Origin: Lactuca virosa
Lineage: Eukaryota > Streptophyta > Magnoliopsida > Asterales > Asteraceae
DNA: 64,000 bases
Direction: 5' to 3'
Assembly (NCBI GenBank): GCA_928212115.1
Contig: CAKMRJ010005523.1
Span: 146,708,249 to 146,772,248, forward strand
Positions 32,573 to 45,293 of this stretch are shown here, in pieces (position 1 is the stretch's first letter; each line of letters starts with the position of its first letter). Under the pieces are notes generated by a model. It had not been told where the DNA came from. It did no database searches and saw only the letters and a program-made list of their open reading frames with translations. Position numbers and translations under genes: made by a program.

Positions 32573-35288
32573 TATCACACCCCCAAACCGGAACGACGGA
32601 AACGTTCGGGGGCGGAGGATGTCATGCTCAGTATCACAACACATGGATCATAGTAAAATAAGCAACAACATCTGTTGTATTAATATTAAAGGTTTACATG
32701 GTATTCAAATCACATGTTATTGACTCCAAAAGTAAATAATAAAACAAGGACATGAAGCTACTATGCTCCATATTCTATATCCCGGTGCGCGTACCTGTCT
32801 ACTAGTTTCCCGAGAATACAAGTTATTTTGAAAGAGTAGATCTCCATTTAAGCTACTGAGTTCATAAGTATTTTTGCTATATAAAGTATAGTTTGAGTTC
32901 TTTAGAAAAGTTTGTATGTTCCTCCAGAAAATCCTATATTTTCTGATGTGATGAATGATAAGTAAAAATGACTCTTACAATTCCTTCTATTAGTACTTAA
33001 TGAATACAAGTTATATACAATCCAGATCAAACAGACATTGAATTGTGTGGATCTTCCCTAAGCCCACAACCAAACAAGGAACAGGAAATGAGGCTGAAGT
33101 CACACATTCCATTGTTTGTTAGATCCTCATTGTATATAACCCTGATGTATTCACCAGGTGCTTACGGAGTTAACTGTAATAGTACTTTGACATTTGATGA
33201 AAATATTCTTTAAGAAAATCATATATTTTCAATAGTAAAATGGTAACCACAATAGTTCCTTCTATAATCACTTAGTTTATACTAGTTATATATAATCTAA
33301 TATCGAACGGACAGTTAAATGTGTGAATCTGCCCTAAGCCCACAACCAAACTAGGAACATGAAATGAGGCGGAAGTCACATATTCCACTGCCTATCGGAT
33401 ATTAATTATATATAACTCTGATGTATAAACTAAGGTATTATAGAATTAACCATTTAAGGTCCTATATGTTATACTAGTTTAATAAGAAGTATTAAACCTT
33501 TTATAAATAAGTTTCTAGTTTCACTAACTCTATTGTGAAACATAGTTTTCGGTAATAAATGTTATTGTTTTCAGAAAGTTCCATCGAAAACTATTTACCT
33601 TAAAAGAACGATGTTTACCATAGAAAATCCTATATTTTCTATAAAACCAACTGGTAGTCTATGTTGTTCCAAGATCGAAAAGCACAAGTATAATCCATAT
33701 ACTTACTTCAATGATATCTAGTTTTGTTGATATGTTAAACTGAATAAAGACTTGTTTACCCTGAAAACCTGTTACGGCGATACTACCCTCCTATGATCAC
33801 TTAGTATATACGAGTTGTATATAACCGAGATCGAACTAAAAGTTTAATGGGTGAATCTGCCCTAAGCCCACAACCAAAGATGGAACAGGAAGTAAGGCGG
33901 AAATCACACATTCCACTGTCTACCAGACTTCTGTTTTATCTAACCCTATAGCATATATTGAGTAATCACATAGTTAATATCCCTTGAGATTGTTTAAGAA
34001 TAGTATATTACTACGTAAATATATCGTTAGTATCTATTTTTGAGTGTTATGACCACACTAATTGGACCGGTTAAACACGACGTTTTGTAGGCGTCGAAAA
34101 CGATATGACATGTATCACCCGTAGACCTGCCGGTCCTACTGTAGCTAACAACAAGGTGTTGGATTGTCAGTCCCGTATAGATCTATACACAAACTCACGC
34201 TCTCCCTCCAGGAGACTCTGGTTCATAAAGGTAGACTTCCACTGTACTTATGTAAGTACTCGAAGACGTGTCTCACAAACTAGATTAACGACTTTACTAG
34301 TAATAATGCGAAAACCCTTTTCACAATTAACAAATAAGTTTGTAAAAAGATTTCCTTTGTTTCATAAACTACTTATAGCTTATAAGCTCATTTTCCATGT
34401 TTTAACAAGTTTCATGTTTTAAATACATTTGTAAAGGTAAGAAAGACATAATAAGCAATTTATATTATAAAGCACAAGATTCCTTGTGTTATACTTGTAT
34501 TCCCCCCCCCCTAAAAAACATTAAAACGTTGGGAAATATATGGGGGTATGAACTCACCTTATGTGAGTGATTCGATTGAAAACTGGAATAAGGATGTTCT
34601 ACTCACGAACGAAGTCCCGTAGCACAAATGAGTCCAAAATAGCATGTAATGATACATATAGGCATGAAATTAGTGAATCTAACTAGAAAGGCGATTAGGA
34701 AACAACCTAGGATGCAATAATAACTCACCAACTGAGTGTTAGAAGCAAGATAGGAGGTTGAAAGGGAGTTCACGGCTGGGCTTGATGTGTTCACGGCCCA
34801 TGAAGGGTTCACGGACCATATGAGCGGTTCACGACCCTTATGAAGGATTCACGGCCCAAAAGATGTGAAGAACACTTGGAGATCTTGTTGATTGGTGAGT
34901 GTTTGAAGGCCTTTCGTGGTATACCGAAGAGATGCAAAAGGAAATGAGTGTTTAAGGGAAGAAAAGGGTGTTCTTGAGTATGATACTTGAGACAGAATGG
35001 GGTGGTTCACGGCCAAGGAAGAAAGAAATGTAATAAAATCAGCCATCTCATATATATATATAGGGTCTAGTTCATGGCCTAAGCAGGGTTCACAGCCGTG
35101 AACGTGGTTTGTGGTCGTGAACCTCATTTGTTGAGGTTTATGGTTCGAATGAAGTTATTGGCTCTCAGTTCTTACGTGGTTCACTTGCTAACACACAACC
35201 CTTACGAATACTAGGTGTAGAAACCTATAAGTTTGACCTTAAGTTGATGTGTTTGACCTCACAAGATATAATATTTTGGGTTGTGACA
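32573..35288 (-). mobile_element. Solo LTR S2 (family S) inserted in element D gag
   Basis: 2716 bp, TGTCACAACCC...GGGTGTGATA on the minus strand, homologous to S1. Flanks CTCAC (32568-32572) and CTCGC (35289-35293) match at 4 of 5 positions, and D's gag frame is readable across them. It contains AAG/GTGAGT (34552-34560, minus), several GGTTCACGG half-dyads (34760-34870) and blocks near 33000-33930 repeating the text AAGCCCACAACCAAA. The acceptor-like site is mutated (TCGG). Confidence 0.85.
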
Positions 35289-36030
35289 CTCGCCCTGGCA
35301 ATCATGAACTCTAGGGTCGGGCAGGCTGAGTAGCTGACATGCTCTCGAATGTCAGCCCTCAACATGTCATGATAGCGGATCTTCCGCATCTCCTCATCCC
35401 CCGCATACTGAGGTACCAACAAAGCCCTCTCCCTGAACTTGGCGGTGATCTCCGCCACTGTCTTCGTAGTCTGTCTCATATCAAGAAACTCGTTGGCCAG
35501 CTGCTGAAGCTCCACAGCAGGCGCAAACTCAGCCCTGAACCTAGTCACAAAGTCCGGCCAAGTGATAGCCTCAATGGTTGGGGCTCCTAGTGAGTCACTA
35601 ACTGACTCCTAACAATCCCTAGCTCTGTCTCTCAAACAACCCGCAACAAAGCGGACCTTCGACCCCTCCTGGCAGAAGCTCGTCAACTGTGCAGAATCGA
35701 TGTCTGTAATCCATCTCCTGGCAGCAATGGGGTCCTTCACCCCGTGAAAGTCTGGCGCACCACTCCCCCGGAAGTCCTTGAAGGAAAGTGTGCGCGTACC
35801 CGACTGGCTGGACGCCAAGTCACTCCTGAATGTCCGGAGGCGATCCCCCATCAGCTCAATAATCCCTTCCTTGATCGACCCGAAAATGACTGGGGTCGCC
35901 TCAAGGATACCTCTCGTGATATTAGACGTGATGAACTCACGTAGCCCGTTATCAACTTGCTCGGATCCCGCACCCGAGCCTGATCCTGATCCTGATCCAG
36001 ACCCTAAACCTCATGCTCCATGTCGCGTAA
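35289..36030 (-). pseudogene. gag pseudogene, element D, N-terminal part
   Basis: A Gly/Ser-repeat N-terminus (GGATCA-type hexanucleotide repeats at about 35975-36005) has no open start codon because of an in-frame stop. It is followed by capsid text in 35851-35609 (FHGVKDPIAARRWITDI) ending in a stop, then 35548-35289 (FVTRFRAEFAP, PTLEFMIARA). It is interrupted at 35288 by S2. Confidence 0.83.
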
Positions 36031-36594
36031 TCGCCATACACATAAACGTCAGGGTCATACATACTCTTGAGAGGTCTCACACACTCTCCAAGTTTCCTGG
36101 TTCTATCTTAGCCTTCCTTGATTCGAGTACGGATCCTCTGCTTCCAGTAGTACGGGCCCATACTACCTGCCACATCTATCCGTACTTTCCTGTTGGATTG
36201 CTTCGACTTCACCAAGTCCCTTCTACAAATACTGCTTTCCAAACTATTCTCATCCTAGACTTGTCCTAGGGCTCTCTCTCACCTAATCTCCGCCATCAGC
36301 TACACAAGGAGTCCCTACCATCTTTCCCTATCTAGCTTGCGAATATTATTACATATTCGCTTACTAGTTAGTTAAAGCTAGCGGGAACCCCTATAAGCAC
36401 AAAGCAAGTAACATTCGTGCATTGAGTAACCATTACCAAGCATAACCTAATCAGGCTACCATACTGCTGACTAACCAGCCCTAGCATGTAACTCAATAAA
36501 CTCATACAACTGGCATATAAGGCATCCTTCCAAGATCCTTGGGCCTAATCTAGCATCCAGTTCTCATAATCACATAACAGGCATACAAGGCATC
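36031..36594 (-). mobile_element. Element D leader, gag-proximal part
   Basis: Non-coding. It contains the GTAGTA-C-GGGCCC-A-TACTAC palindrome at 36147-36166, the same place relative to gag as in B. The rest matches the leaders of A, B, F and G. It is broken by an LTR at 36595. Confidence 0.8.
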
Positions 36595-37986
36595 TGTTAG
36601 GTGCATTTCATGTACCCATTTTGTAGCTTTATTTCATAAAAGTACATTGCATATAGGCTTAAACTCATGCATTTTGCATGTTTTTGGGATTTTTCATGAG
36701 GCAATTTCATTCACATACTTTTATGATATTTTAGGGACTTTTGGAGGTAGGATATTGTTGGAGGAGGTAAATAAAAGTTGCGGAAAAAATTTCAGGACTT
36801 GCGGAGCACCGAGGAGCAAGATATCAAAGAAATGAAGATTTTGGCTTTACAGAGATTTACACGGCCGTGTAAATGCAAGCCTTGCGTTTACGCGGGCCGT
36901 GTAAACGTAGATTTCTGCACAGTATATTTTTGCGTTTACGCGGGCCGTGTAAATGACAGTGTTAATTTACGCGGGCCGTGTAAACGTAAATGCGGGTTTT
37001 AAAGCAGTTTTTCACCATTTTTAAAGGGGGGAACCGACTTTTTATTTTTGGGGGGTCGATTTTTGGAGTAGAGAAGGCGATTTTCTTGAGGATTTTGAAG
37101 TTGATTAACACTTGGGAACATTTGATTTCATTTTGTAAGAACTTTAATTTCATTTTCTAGATTTGTGATCTTGTTCTAGTCATGAGTGGCTAGAACCCTA
37201 GATTCTCCAACTTTATGTCTTGACTTATAGTTGTGATTTCCATCATATGACTTGATGTTTTCTTTCAATTTTCTATCTAGTGAATTTGATTTTGTTTCAA
37301 TCGAATGTTTGATTCTAATTGTGATTCTTATTGGCCATTTGAATTAGGGTTAGATCATTCAAGTTATCTAATTGCAAAATCCGTAATTGTTTTGTAAATT
37401 GGACTAGGTAACAAGCACTAAACTGATTTCTATTGAATGAATTTAGTGTAAATCTTATTCACACATTCTTATGCTCCCGAGCTTATGAGGAGTATTGAGT
37501 GTTGTTGGGAACATTCACATAAAGTTTAATGCAATCTTTCAACCTAATTCTAAGAGTTTGTTTAGATTAGATTGGTAAGGTTAGGATTAATCAAAGAGCT
37601 TGTTTTGGTTAATTATTGTGGTGAATGGGAAGTGTTAGAGCTTGTTAACACTTTCAAGTACCAACTTAGATAGAATTAAACAAATATCTTGTCATCCATG
37701 GAATCACATTGCTAATTTGTCTTGCATAGAGTTGGAGTACTTACAAATCTTGAACTTATTTCACTTAATCAATTGCTTACTCATTAAATTAGCTCTTATT
37801 TGAATCATTGCATTTAAATCCCCCTCTTTTGTGATCATATTGTACCTTGCGCAAAAAGGTATAAGCATTTGTCCCGTGTCTCTGTGGATCGACCCTACTT
37901 ACCTTGTACTACGTTTTTAGTGCATAGTAGTAGTGTTTAAGGAGTCATTTGTACCCTTTATTTGTTGGGTTTGACACGCCCTAACA
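36595..37986 (+). mobile_element. Solo LTR, Athila/Tat-like Gypsy family
   Basis: 1392 bp, TGTTAGGTGC...GCCCTAACA, with an extended TGTTAGG/CCTAACA inverted end. The flanks GCATC and ACATC match at 4 of 5 positions. The 3' part has the GTGGATCGACCCTACTTACC sentence that I associate with Athila/Tat LTR ends. The 5' part carries four GTTTACGCGGGCC...GTAAAC-type dyads (36860-36990). No interior is present. Confidence 0.75.
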
Positions 37987-38256
37987 ACATCCTCCTTAGA
38001 TCCTTAGCCCTAGTCTAGCATGCAGTTCTCATAATCATATCATGTAACATAACATATCATGTATGGGTATCTTGGGGAAAACTTACTTGAGCTCGGCCGG
38101 TCGCACGCATCACACACCTTGTTCTTTCTCAAAACTCCTTATTTTTTAATTTCAGAAAACTATTTTTCTTATAAAAATCCTTCAAGCCCTCGATTTGAAT
38201 CCAGACAACCCCGAAGGTGTGCCCGAATCCCTCAAACCAAGGCTCTGATACCAACT
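37987..38256 (-). mobile_element. Element D leader, LTR-proximal part, with primer site
   Basis: The minus-strand primer site TGGTATCAGAGCC lies in 38237-38254, directly after the 5' LTR. Leader sequence matching A (4800-4990) follows. No gene is seen. Confidence 0.85.
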
Positions 38257-40396
38257 TGTAACATCCCAAAATCGAGACCCAAACTTTTTGTTTAATTACA
38301 TTACTTATAAATATAGTTTACGGAAAACATCGTTGCTATCATTTCAAAACATCAAGTCACAAATCACAAGTCTCGAAAACCATAACATCAAATAGTAAAA
38401 TGTCAGAGTACAATCCCAGGATTCTCAAAGCGGAAATCATGTGTGTGCGATGCGCTGCTACCCTGCCGGCTCCTTCCCCTTAGCTGAAGAGGTACCTGAA
38501 ACCAAAACTAAAAACTGTAAGCACGAAGCTTAGTGAGTTCCCCCATCATACCACATACCATTCATCAAACATGCTGTCAGGCAATTCTGGGGTGCCCGAC
38601 CTACCCATGTCAAGCCATTCTTGGGTGTTGACCTACCCATGTCATGCCATTCTGGGGTGTTGACCTACCCATGTCAGGCCATTCTGGGGTGCCTACCTAC
38701 CCTCCGGTCTATCTCACCTGGTCACGGGGACTATTTCACCCCTACTACTATCACATAATAACATATCATAATCATGCTGTCAGACAGATCTGGGGTGTCC
38801 GACCTACCCTTCGGTCCTAACGACCGAATTGGGGGGGCTATACCCCTCCTACTACCACTATCACATAGAACATATCATACTGGCACATAGAACACATCAA
38901 GTAATAGCAAACTAGACAATTATCACAAAGACAATCATCTCAACTGTAATCAACTACTAGTGGGTCGGCCTTGGTGCCTTAGACCCACTTCTACTGGAAG
39001 GCAACTCACCTCAATGCCGTGTAGTCCCTGCACTCTCCTCAGTGTGAAAATCGACTCTCCTCGAATCCTCAATCCCTACACGACAACTTTTCTAAGTTAT
39101 CAATTCATACTCACAACCCTTACAAGGGTCACTCAAGTCCAAGTCAAAGTCAAGGTCAAAACCTTGGTCAAAGTCAACTTTGGTCAAAGTCAACATCTGG
39201 TTGACTCGACTCGCCGAGTTGGTCCACCAACTCGCCGAGCCCCCATATCCACAAAATGCTACCAACCCGTCCCTACTCATCGAGTCTAGCAAGAGCTCGA
39301 CGAGTTCGCCTTCAACTACACATCGGACTATCTTCAACCGACTCGCCGAGTTCGTCCTTGAACTCGTCGAGTTCATCTTCATCCATATGAACGTGTTTAG
39401 TCTATGACTCGCCGAGTTCATCCTTGAACTCGTCGAGTTCGTCTTCATGTGGTTGGGACATTGCCTTGAACTCGCCGAGTTTCTTCTTGAACTCGTCGAG
39501 TCCTTTGATCTTTAAGTCCATAACAAACCCTTAACAGGCTGAGTGTTCCTTCCACTCAACCAAAGACCTTTTCCAAAAAAACATTTGGGGGAAAATGCGA
39601 CCCGACTCGCCGAGTCACCCAAGCGACTCGTTGAGTCCCTCTTTCTCCAAAACTATTCAGTCGATTATAATGGGTCTTAATGCATCAAAACCATAGATCT
39701 GACCTCCTAGGGTCCATTTTATACGTAGAGTTCCAATCTTGACGTCCATGCATGGGGGTTTTTGGCTCAAAAGCCATAAAAAGAGGTATATAAGAATCAT
39801 GGGTCTCCCATGGCCATAAAGTCGGCACCTTTATGCCATGGGAACCCTCAATGGTTCCAGATATGAAGTGTAACTCCAAACACACTCACAAAATCCGATT
39901 CTAACTTCACCACTCATAAAAAGGGTAGAAAATAGCCCCAAAACAAGATCCAAGAGATAGATGGTCAAGGTTCAAGCTTTTTACCTTCAATGAACTGAGA
40001 ATGAAGCAAAACCTCTGGATCTACTAGCTTCCACTTGAACTCCCAAGCTTCCCTCTTCTCTTCCAACTTTAAATGCACACAAAAGTCACCAAAAAGCTCA
40101 AGAACACTCAAAAGAGGCTTAGGGTTCGAGTTAGGTCTTTCTCTGGGTTGGGAGGAACAATGGAGGCTGGGTTGGGGCGTTATAAGTTGTTTAAATATGG
40201 TGCAAACCCCAAATATTAGGGTTTCATCCAGACAGTCCTACTCGTCGAGTCGGTCTCCCGACTCGTCGAGTAGGTCACTTATCCCACCGATCCATAGTCG
40301 AGTCTACTCGACGAGTTGGGCCTTCAACTCGCCGAGTCCCAGAGCAAAACATGAGTTTACTTTAATTAAAATACATACTAGGAACCGGGTGTTATA
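38257..40396 (-). repeat. Element D 5' LTR
   Basis: About 2.14 kb, the partner of 26502-28533. It is longer mainly because its minisatellite (38575-38700, unit ACCCATGTCAAGCCATTCTG) has more copies. It carries GAG/GTGAGT at 39004-39012 (minus), the conserved box at 38958-38987, TTTCAG/G at 38496, and at least ten ACTCG-N-CGAGT dyads (39200-39640 and 40240-40340). Confidence 0.93.
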
Positions 40397-40401
40397 GTTT
40401 A

Positions 40402-41770
40402 TCAGACCGAGCAGTTTGCCCTAGGGAGCATCAATTTTGTTTGTGAAGAAGAATTATGGGCCTCACCGTACGTGTATTGATTATTGGGAACTGAACAAGT
40501 TAACGGTGAAGAACCTTTATCCACCTCCGTATATTTATGACCTCTTCAATTAGTTGCAGGGTGCATCTTGGTTCTACAAGATCAATTTCAGGTCAGGATA
40601 TCATCAGATGATGGTTAGAGAGGCAGACATAGAGAAGACAGTGTTTCAGACTCGTTATGGTCATTATGAGTTTGTGGTGATGCCGTTTGGCCTCATCAAT
40701 GCGCATGCGACATTTAAGGATCCGATGAATCGAGTGTGTAGGCCGATGCTCGATCGATCGGTTATTGTGTTCATCAATGATATATTGGTCTATTCCAAGA
40801 CAAGGGAGCACCATGAGGAACACCTTCGAGAGCTTTTGAGAGTTTTGAGGTGCGAATGGTTGTATGTCAAGTTCTCGAAGTATGAGTTTTGGTTACGGGA
40901 GGTCCAGTTCGCAGAACACCTTGTTAACCAGAATGGGATTTTGGTCGAACCGACCAAGATTGAGGTTGTTATGCAGTGGGAGGTTCCGAAGTCTCCCTCA
41001 GAGATCAGGAGATTTCTAGGACGAGCAGGGTATTATCATAGATCTATTTAGGATTCCTCTAAGGTTGTTTTACCCCTCACTCATTTGACGAGGAAGGGCA
41101 TGGATTTATGTTGGGGGCCTAAGCAGTAGGCTGTATTCGAGACTTTGAGATAGAAGTTATGTGAGGCCCCATTGTTGACCCTCCCTGAGGGTGTTGAAGA
41201 TTTTTTTTATATATTGTGATGTATCCATCACCGGTCTGGGGCGGTTCTTATGCAATGAGGGAGGGTTATTGCTTATGCTTCTTGGTAGTTGAAGCCACAC
41301 GAGGTGCGATATCCTACGCATGATCTGGAGTTGGGGCGGTGGTTTTTGCCTTCGATATTTGGAGACATTATCTACATGGGGTTCGATGTACCATTTACAA
41401 GGATTATAAAAGTTTGATATATCTAATGGATCAACCAAATCTGAATATGAGACAACATAGATGGCTTGACGTGATCAAATATTATGACTGTGAGATTCTT
41501 TATCGCCTGGAGAAAGCGAATGTGGTCGTTGATGCTTTGAGCCACAAGTTGGCTAGTTCTTCGGTTGGGAGCTTGGTGATGAGGATTTTGATCACTTCAC
41601 CACTTCTGGATTTGATTAGGGAGGCTTAGGCAGAGGGATTCAAGAAGGAGAATTGAAAGCAGGAGCGAATCAGGGGTGAGATCGACAGGTTTTCTACCGA
41701 CAGTCGTGGATTGTTGACCCAATGTGGTCTGGTTTGGGTGGCAGACTTTGGCAGAATCAGACTGTTAAAG
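40402..41770 (+). pseudogene. Reverse transcriptase, RNase H and start of integrase, element C (continued)
   Basis: Pol of C resumes right after the GTTTA repeat. RT is open at 40554-41051, but both catalytic Asp sites are altered: the first motif reads INFRSGYHQ and the active site FIND. Stops follow at about 41050, 41130 and 41160. RNase H and tether text is open at 41339-41629 (LMDQPNLNMRQHRWLD, ANVVVDALSHK). The integrase zinc domain begins near 41730 and breaks at about 41770. No chromodomain or 3' LTR of C is seen. Confidence 0.87.
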
Positions 41771-42873
41771 TATGTTCAAAATTCATAACTCTCTTATATG
41801 ACACCCGTTCTCGACTGTCTTTTTATTGACGGATAGGTATTAACGAGCTCTTCAAATCTTATTTAGATTGTTTTTCCTAACAATCGACCGATTCCAATTT
41901 CAGTTTCTGACTCGTATACTACTACACTGAAATATTAGAAAAATTATAACTTCCTCTCACGAAGTCGAATTTAGGCGTTCTTTATATGTGTAGAATCCTT
42001 GTCCCATATACTATATCTTTGGCTAAGATTATTTATCCTAAATAATCTTCTATCAAAAAGTCAGTTTTAATGCTTATAATATTCATATTTACTAGCCCTA
42101 ATTTGTGGGTGTTACAGGATTGGAACACTATGTTTTCCTTTTAGTATGCAGAAATTGAGTAAGTATTAAACAATTGGGACCATATTGATTTGGTCCATGT
42201 ACATCATGCACAAATATTCTTAATGTACCATATTGCTCATTCGTGTACATGTATGTAGTAATTTAGGAAACCAAGTTTCTAACATGATAAATTTAATGGA
42301 CCTACATTAAAAAAAACTTTCGTAGAAACAAATTAAAACATTCCAATTTCGCCAACGTACTTTATTACATGATAAATGCAATTGATCTAAAATAAAAAAA
42401 TTGAAACATTCCAATTTAGGCAACGTACTTTGTTACATGTGAAATTCAATTGTTCTAAAATAAAACAAATTGAAACATTCCAATTTAGGCAACATACTTT
42501 GTTACATGACAAATTCAATTGTCCTAAAATCAAAACAATAACTTTCATACAAACATTCCAATTTAAACAACCAAGTTTCCTAAAAGACAACTTTCATATA
42601 CACATTCAAATTTGAAAACAACTAAGTATGACATTACCAAACACTATGCTACTCTATAATAAGAGCTTTTTTCCTTTGAAATCCCTGGATCACCATCACC
42701 ACCAACTCTGTTACCCAACTTCAATTCTCTCTTATTTTCTTTACATCATCCTATTTAATAAGGTGAATCACCATCACCACCAACTCTCTTACCCAACTTA
42801 AATTATCTCTTACTTTCTTTTCATCATCCTCTTTAATAAGGTTGAAATGGTTAGTACTATTGGGACCTTGGAA

Positions 42874-42875
<2 letters not shown>
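41771..42875. other. Non-coding region with tandem repeats
   Basis: 41773-42116 starts TGTTCAAAATTC and ends GGTGTTACA like a short LTR, but no duplication flanks it. A 68-69-bp unit containing ATTCCAATTT recurs at 42341, 42409 and 42478, with a fourth start at 42556. A 78-bp unit (ATCACCATCACC...) occurs twice at 42689-42844. No gene is supported. Confidence 0.6.

Positions 42876-42946
<71 letters not shown>
42876..42946. repeat. (TA)n microsatellite, left of element E
   Basis: An uninterrupted TA tract that continues at 49178-49234 on the other side of E, so E inserted into it. Confidence 0.97.
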
Positions 42947-42952
<6 letters not shown>

Positions 42953-43225
42953 AAATAATTGGTGGTGTTGTAAATAATTGGTGGTTGACATAATAATTGG
43001 TGCATGGTAAATTTGTCAACATTTCTAACTAGTTACAATTATATGTTAGTAAAATTTGTAGTATAAATACCCCTCCATTGTAAAGAATGAAACACACCAA
43101 AAAGTTATAAGAGATATAACTTTCATATTCTCTCTAAATATTCTTTCTTCTCAATTAAAGTTCTTATCAAAGTTTACTAGTTTGGTTTGATTTATAGTTA
43201 CATTAATTACGCTTAATTCATAACA
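42947..43225 (+). repeat. Element E 5' LTR
   Basis: 279 bp. It starts with two direct copies of a 19-bp unit (TGTTGTAAATAATTGGTGG), has TATAAATA at 43072-43079 and ends CATAACA. The following CGTTATCAGCACGA (43226-43239) is in the primer-site position but does not match the full initiator-tRNA site used by the Gypsy elements here. Confidence 0.95.
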
Positions 43226-43902
43226 CGTTATCAGCACGAAAGCTCTAATCAAGGTTATTAAACAAGTGGAAAATCACATCTATCTTAATCAAGATATGTA
43301 TTACTTATTATAACACTATTAATTATAAAAACTTCAATCATATTAAAATAATAATAATACTAATGAATTAATGAAACTTATACATTATGGACATTATGGA
43401 CTACTAACAATTTTTATTTCTTATACTAACATTTCTTTATGTATTCTAATTTTTATACTAACATTTACATTATGCAACTAATTTTTATTTATGGAAACTA
43501 ACATTTACATTATGCAACTAACTTTTATTTATGCATACTAACATTTATATTATGCTACTAACTTTTATTTGTGCATACTAACATTTAAATTATATTTATT
43601 TATACATGTCAATGTTTATTTATATTTTAGATACTCTTAATAATTTTATTTAAACATTTACTAATATTTATTTATGTTTCTAATTAGTAAAGTTATGTAT
43701 TAGTTATAAGTCTTGTTATATGATTTATAAAATACATATACATATATACACAACGGGAATATATATGCAACGGTTATAAACAGCAAAAACAACGGCTATA
43801 TTTTTTTACCATAAATAAACATCTTTACCCTGCTTATTTTACCCACAACAAATATTTCTCTCTTCTATCAAATAAATCAATTTCAAGAAACCAAGCTTCA
43901 AG

Positions 43903-44070
43903 ATGATTCATCCTTTTGTGATAATCATGACTATAATAGTCATGTTACTTTTCATCCCAATCCTTAACATCGAAGATAATATGGAATTTCATCTACTTTT
44001 AGGCTTGTATGCAATGTTAGCTTTACCGCTTCTTTTTTGTGTAATATTTATTGAAATAAATGGATTTTAA
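43903..44070 (+). CDS. 55-codon leader ORF, two predicted membrane segments (element E)
   Basis: The ATG at 43903 opens 55 codons to TAA at 44068-44070, ending 38 bp before the gag ATG and in a different phase. Residues 5-21 (FVIIMTIIVMLLFIPIL) and about 32-51 (a LLLGLYAMLALPLLFCVIF stretch) are strongly hydrophobic, separated by a short acidic linker (NIEDN). That is the pattern of a small double-spanning membrane protein. I do not recognise it. Such a short AT-rich frame could be chance, and its expression is unknown. Confidence 0.35.
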   Translation: MIHPFVIIMTIIVMLLFIPILNIEDNMEFHLLLGLYAMLALPLLFCVIFIEINGF

Positions 44071-44108
44071 TTTTAATTTTAATTTTTTTTAAAATTTATA
44101 GTTACATT

Positions 44109-45146
44109 ATGTCCAACATTGCAAAGCTCGAGTTTGCAGCACTTGAAGTTAGTGGGAAAAACTATGTGCCATGGATGATAGATGTAAAAATGCATCTTGA
44201 ATCCATGGGTATCTCAAATACTATATATGAATTTAATAATTGCTTGGCATAAGACAAAGCAAAAGCACAAGTTTTCCTTCGTAAGCATATTGATGAAATG
44301 TTGAGATTTGAATATCTTGATGTTACTGATCCAAGTATTCTCTGGAATCTTTTGAAAGAAAGATTTGATCATCAAAAGGAAGTTATACTTCCAAATGCTA
44401 GAGATGAATGGAGAACACTAAGGTTTCAAGACTTCAAGAAAGTAAATGAATACAACTTAGCTTTGTTCAGAATATGTTCACAACTCAAGTATTGTGGACA
44501 AGAGGTTACTGATGAAGATATGTTGGAGAAAACTTACTCAACATTTCATGCAACAAACATTACTTTGATGCAACAATATCGGATGCAAAAGTTCACAAGA
44601 TATTATGAACTGAATGCATGTCTGCTTGTTGCAGAGCAAAACAATGAACTCTTAATGAAAAACCATGAATCTCGTCCAACGGGATCAGTAGCACTTCCTG
44701 AAGCAAATGCTACAAATATTGATGGTCATCGAAACAATACACGTGGACGAGGGCGAGGTCGTGGTCGAGGGCGAGGCCGTGGCTATTTTAATCGAAACCA
44801 AAGCCATAATCAGAACCATAATTCTGGTCGTGGACAAGCTAATAATCATGGTTGTGGCCAGAAAAGAAATAATTACCAATATTCACAAAGAAACAATGTC
44901 CACACACAAGATAAGGCCAAAGTGGCAAGGCATGACACTGAGACATCACCAAAATCTGATGGTTCATGTTATAGATGTGGTACCACAGGCCATTGGTCAA
45001 GGACCTGTCGCACACCTGTACATCTTTGTCAACTTTATCAAGAGTCCATTAAAGGAAAAGGAAAAGAAGCAAACCTCATTGATAATGTTGAATTCACTCC
45101 GATAAATGTTGCTGATTTCTGTAATGACATGGAAGACATAAACTAA
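44109..45146 (+). pseudogene. gag, element E (one internal stop)
   Basis: 345 codons from ATG 44109 to TAA 45144-45146, with an internal TAA at 44250-44252. The N-terminus has the Copia gag pattern (LEFAALEVSGKNYVPWMIDV). The centre is UBN2-like (LWNLLKERFDHQKEV). An RG-repeat stretch (about 44740-44785) is followed by a CCHC knuckle, CYRCGTTGHWSRTC, near 44967-45010. Gag forms the virus-like particle that encloses the RNA. The stop leaves 47 codons upstream and a re-start frame from 44298. Confidence 0.9.
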
Positions 45147-45293
45147 AAAAAATCTATTATTGTTCTAGTAAAACTGTTTTTCCTTCGTTTGTTTTTCATG
45201 TAATGTCTTTCCTACAATAAATGAGCTTTCTTTTTAATAATAATTATGATTATTTTTATTCACTTATTATTCCTTTTATATGTGAAGTTTAAT

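Larger units (their letters stand above)
26502..40396 (-). mobile_element. Complete Ty3/Gypsy chromovirus element D (minus strand)
   Basis: LTRs at 38257-40396 (5') and 26502-28533 (3') flank a full gag-protease-RT-RNase H-integrase-chromodomain order. A perfect GTTTA duplication is at 26497-26501 and 40397-40401. The host is element C's reverse transcriptase, readable on both sides. D contains solo LTR S2 (32573-35288) inside gag and an Athila/Tat-like solo LTR (36595-37986) inside its leader, so about 4.1 kb of its 13.9 kb is later insertion. Coding regions are broken by stops and shifts. Confidence 0.95.

Noticed and set aside
41773..42116. Short LTR-like segment TGTTCAAA...GTTACA
   Set aside because: No flanking duplication (AAGTA versus GGATT) and no partner LTR in the window; left as unclassified.
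42751..43022. Frames rich in alternating Ile-Tyr
   Set aside because: Direct translation of TA microsatellites.
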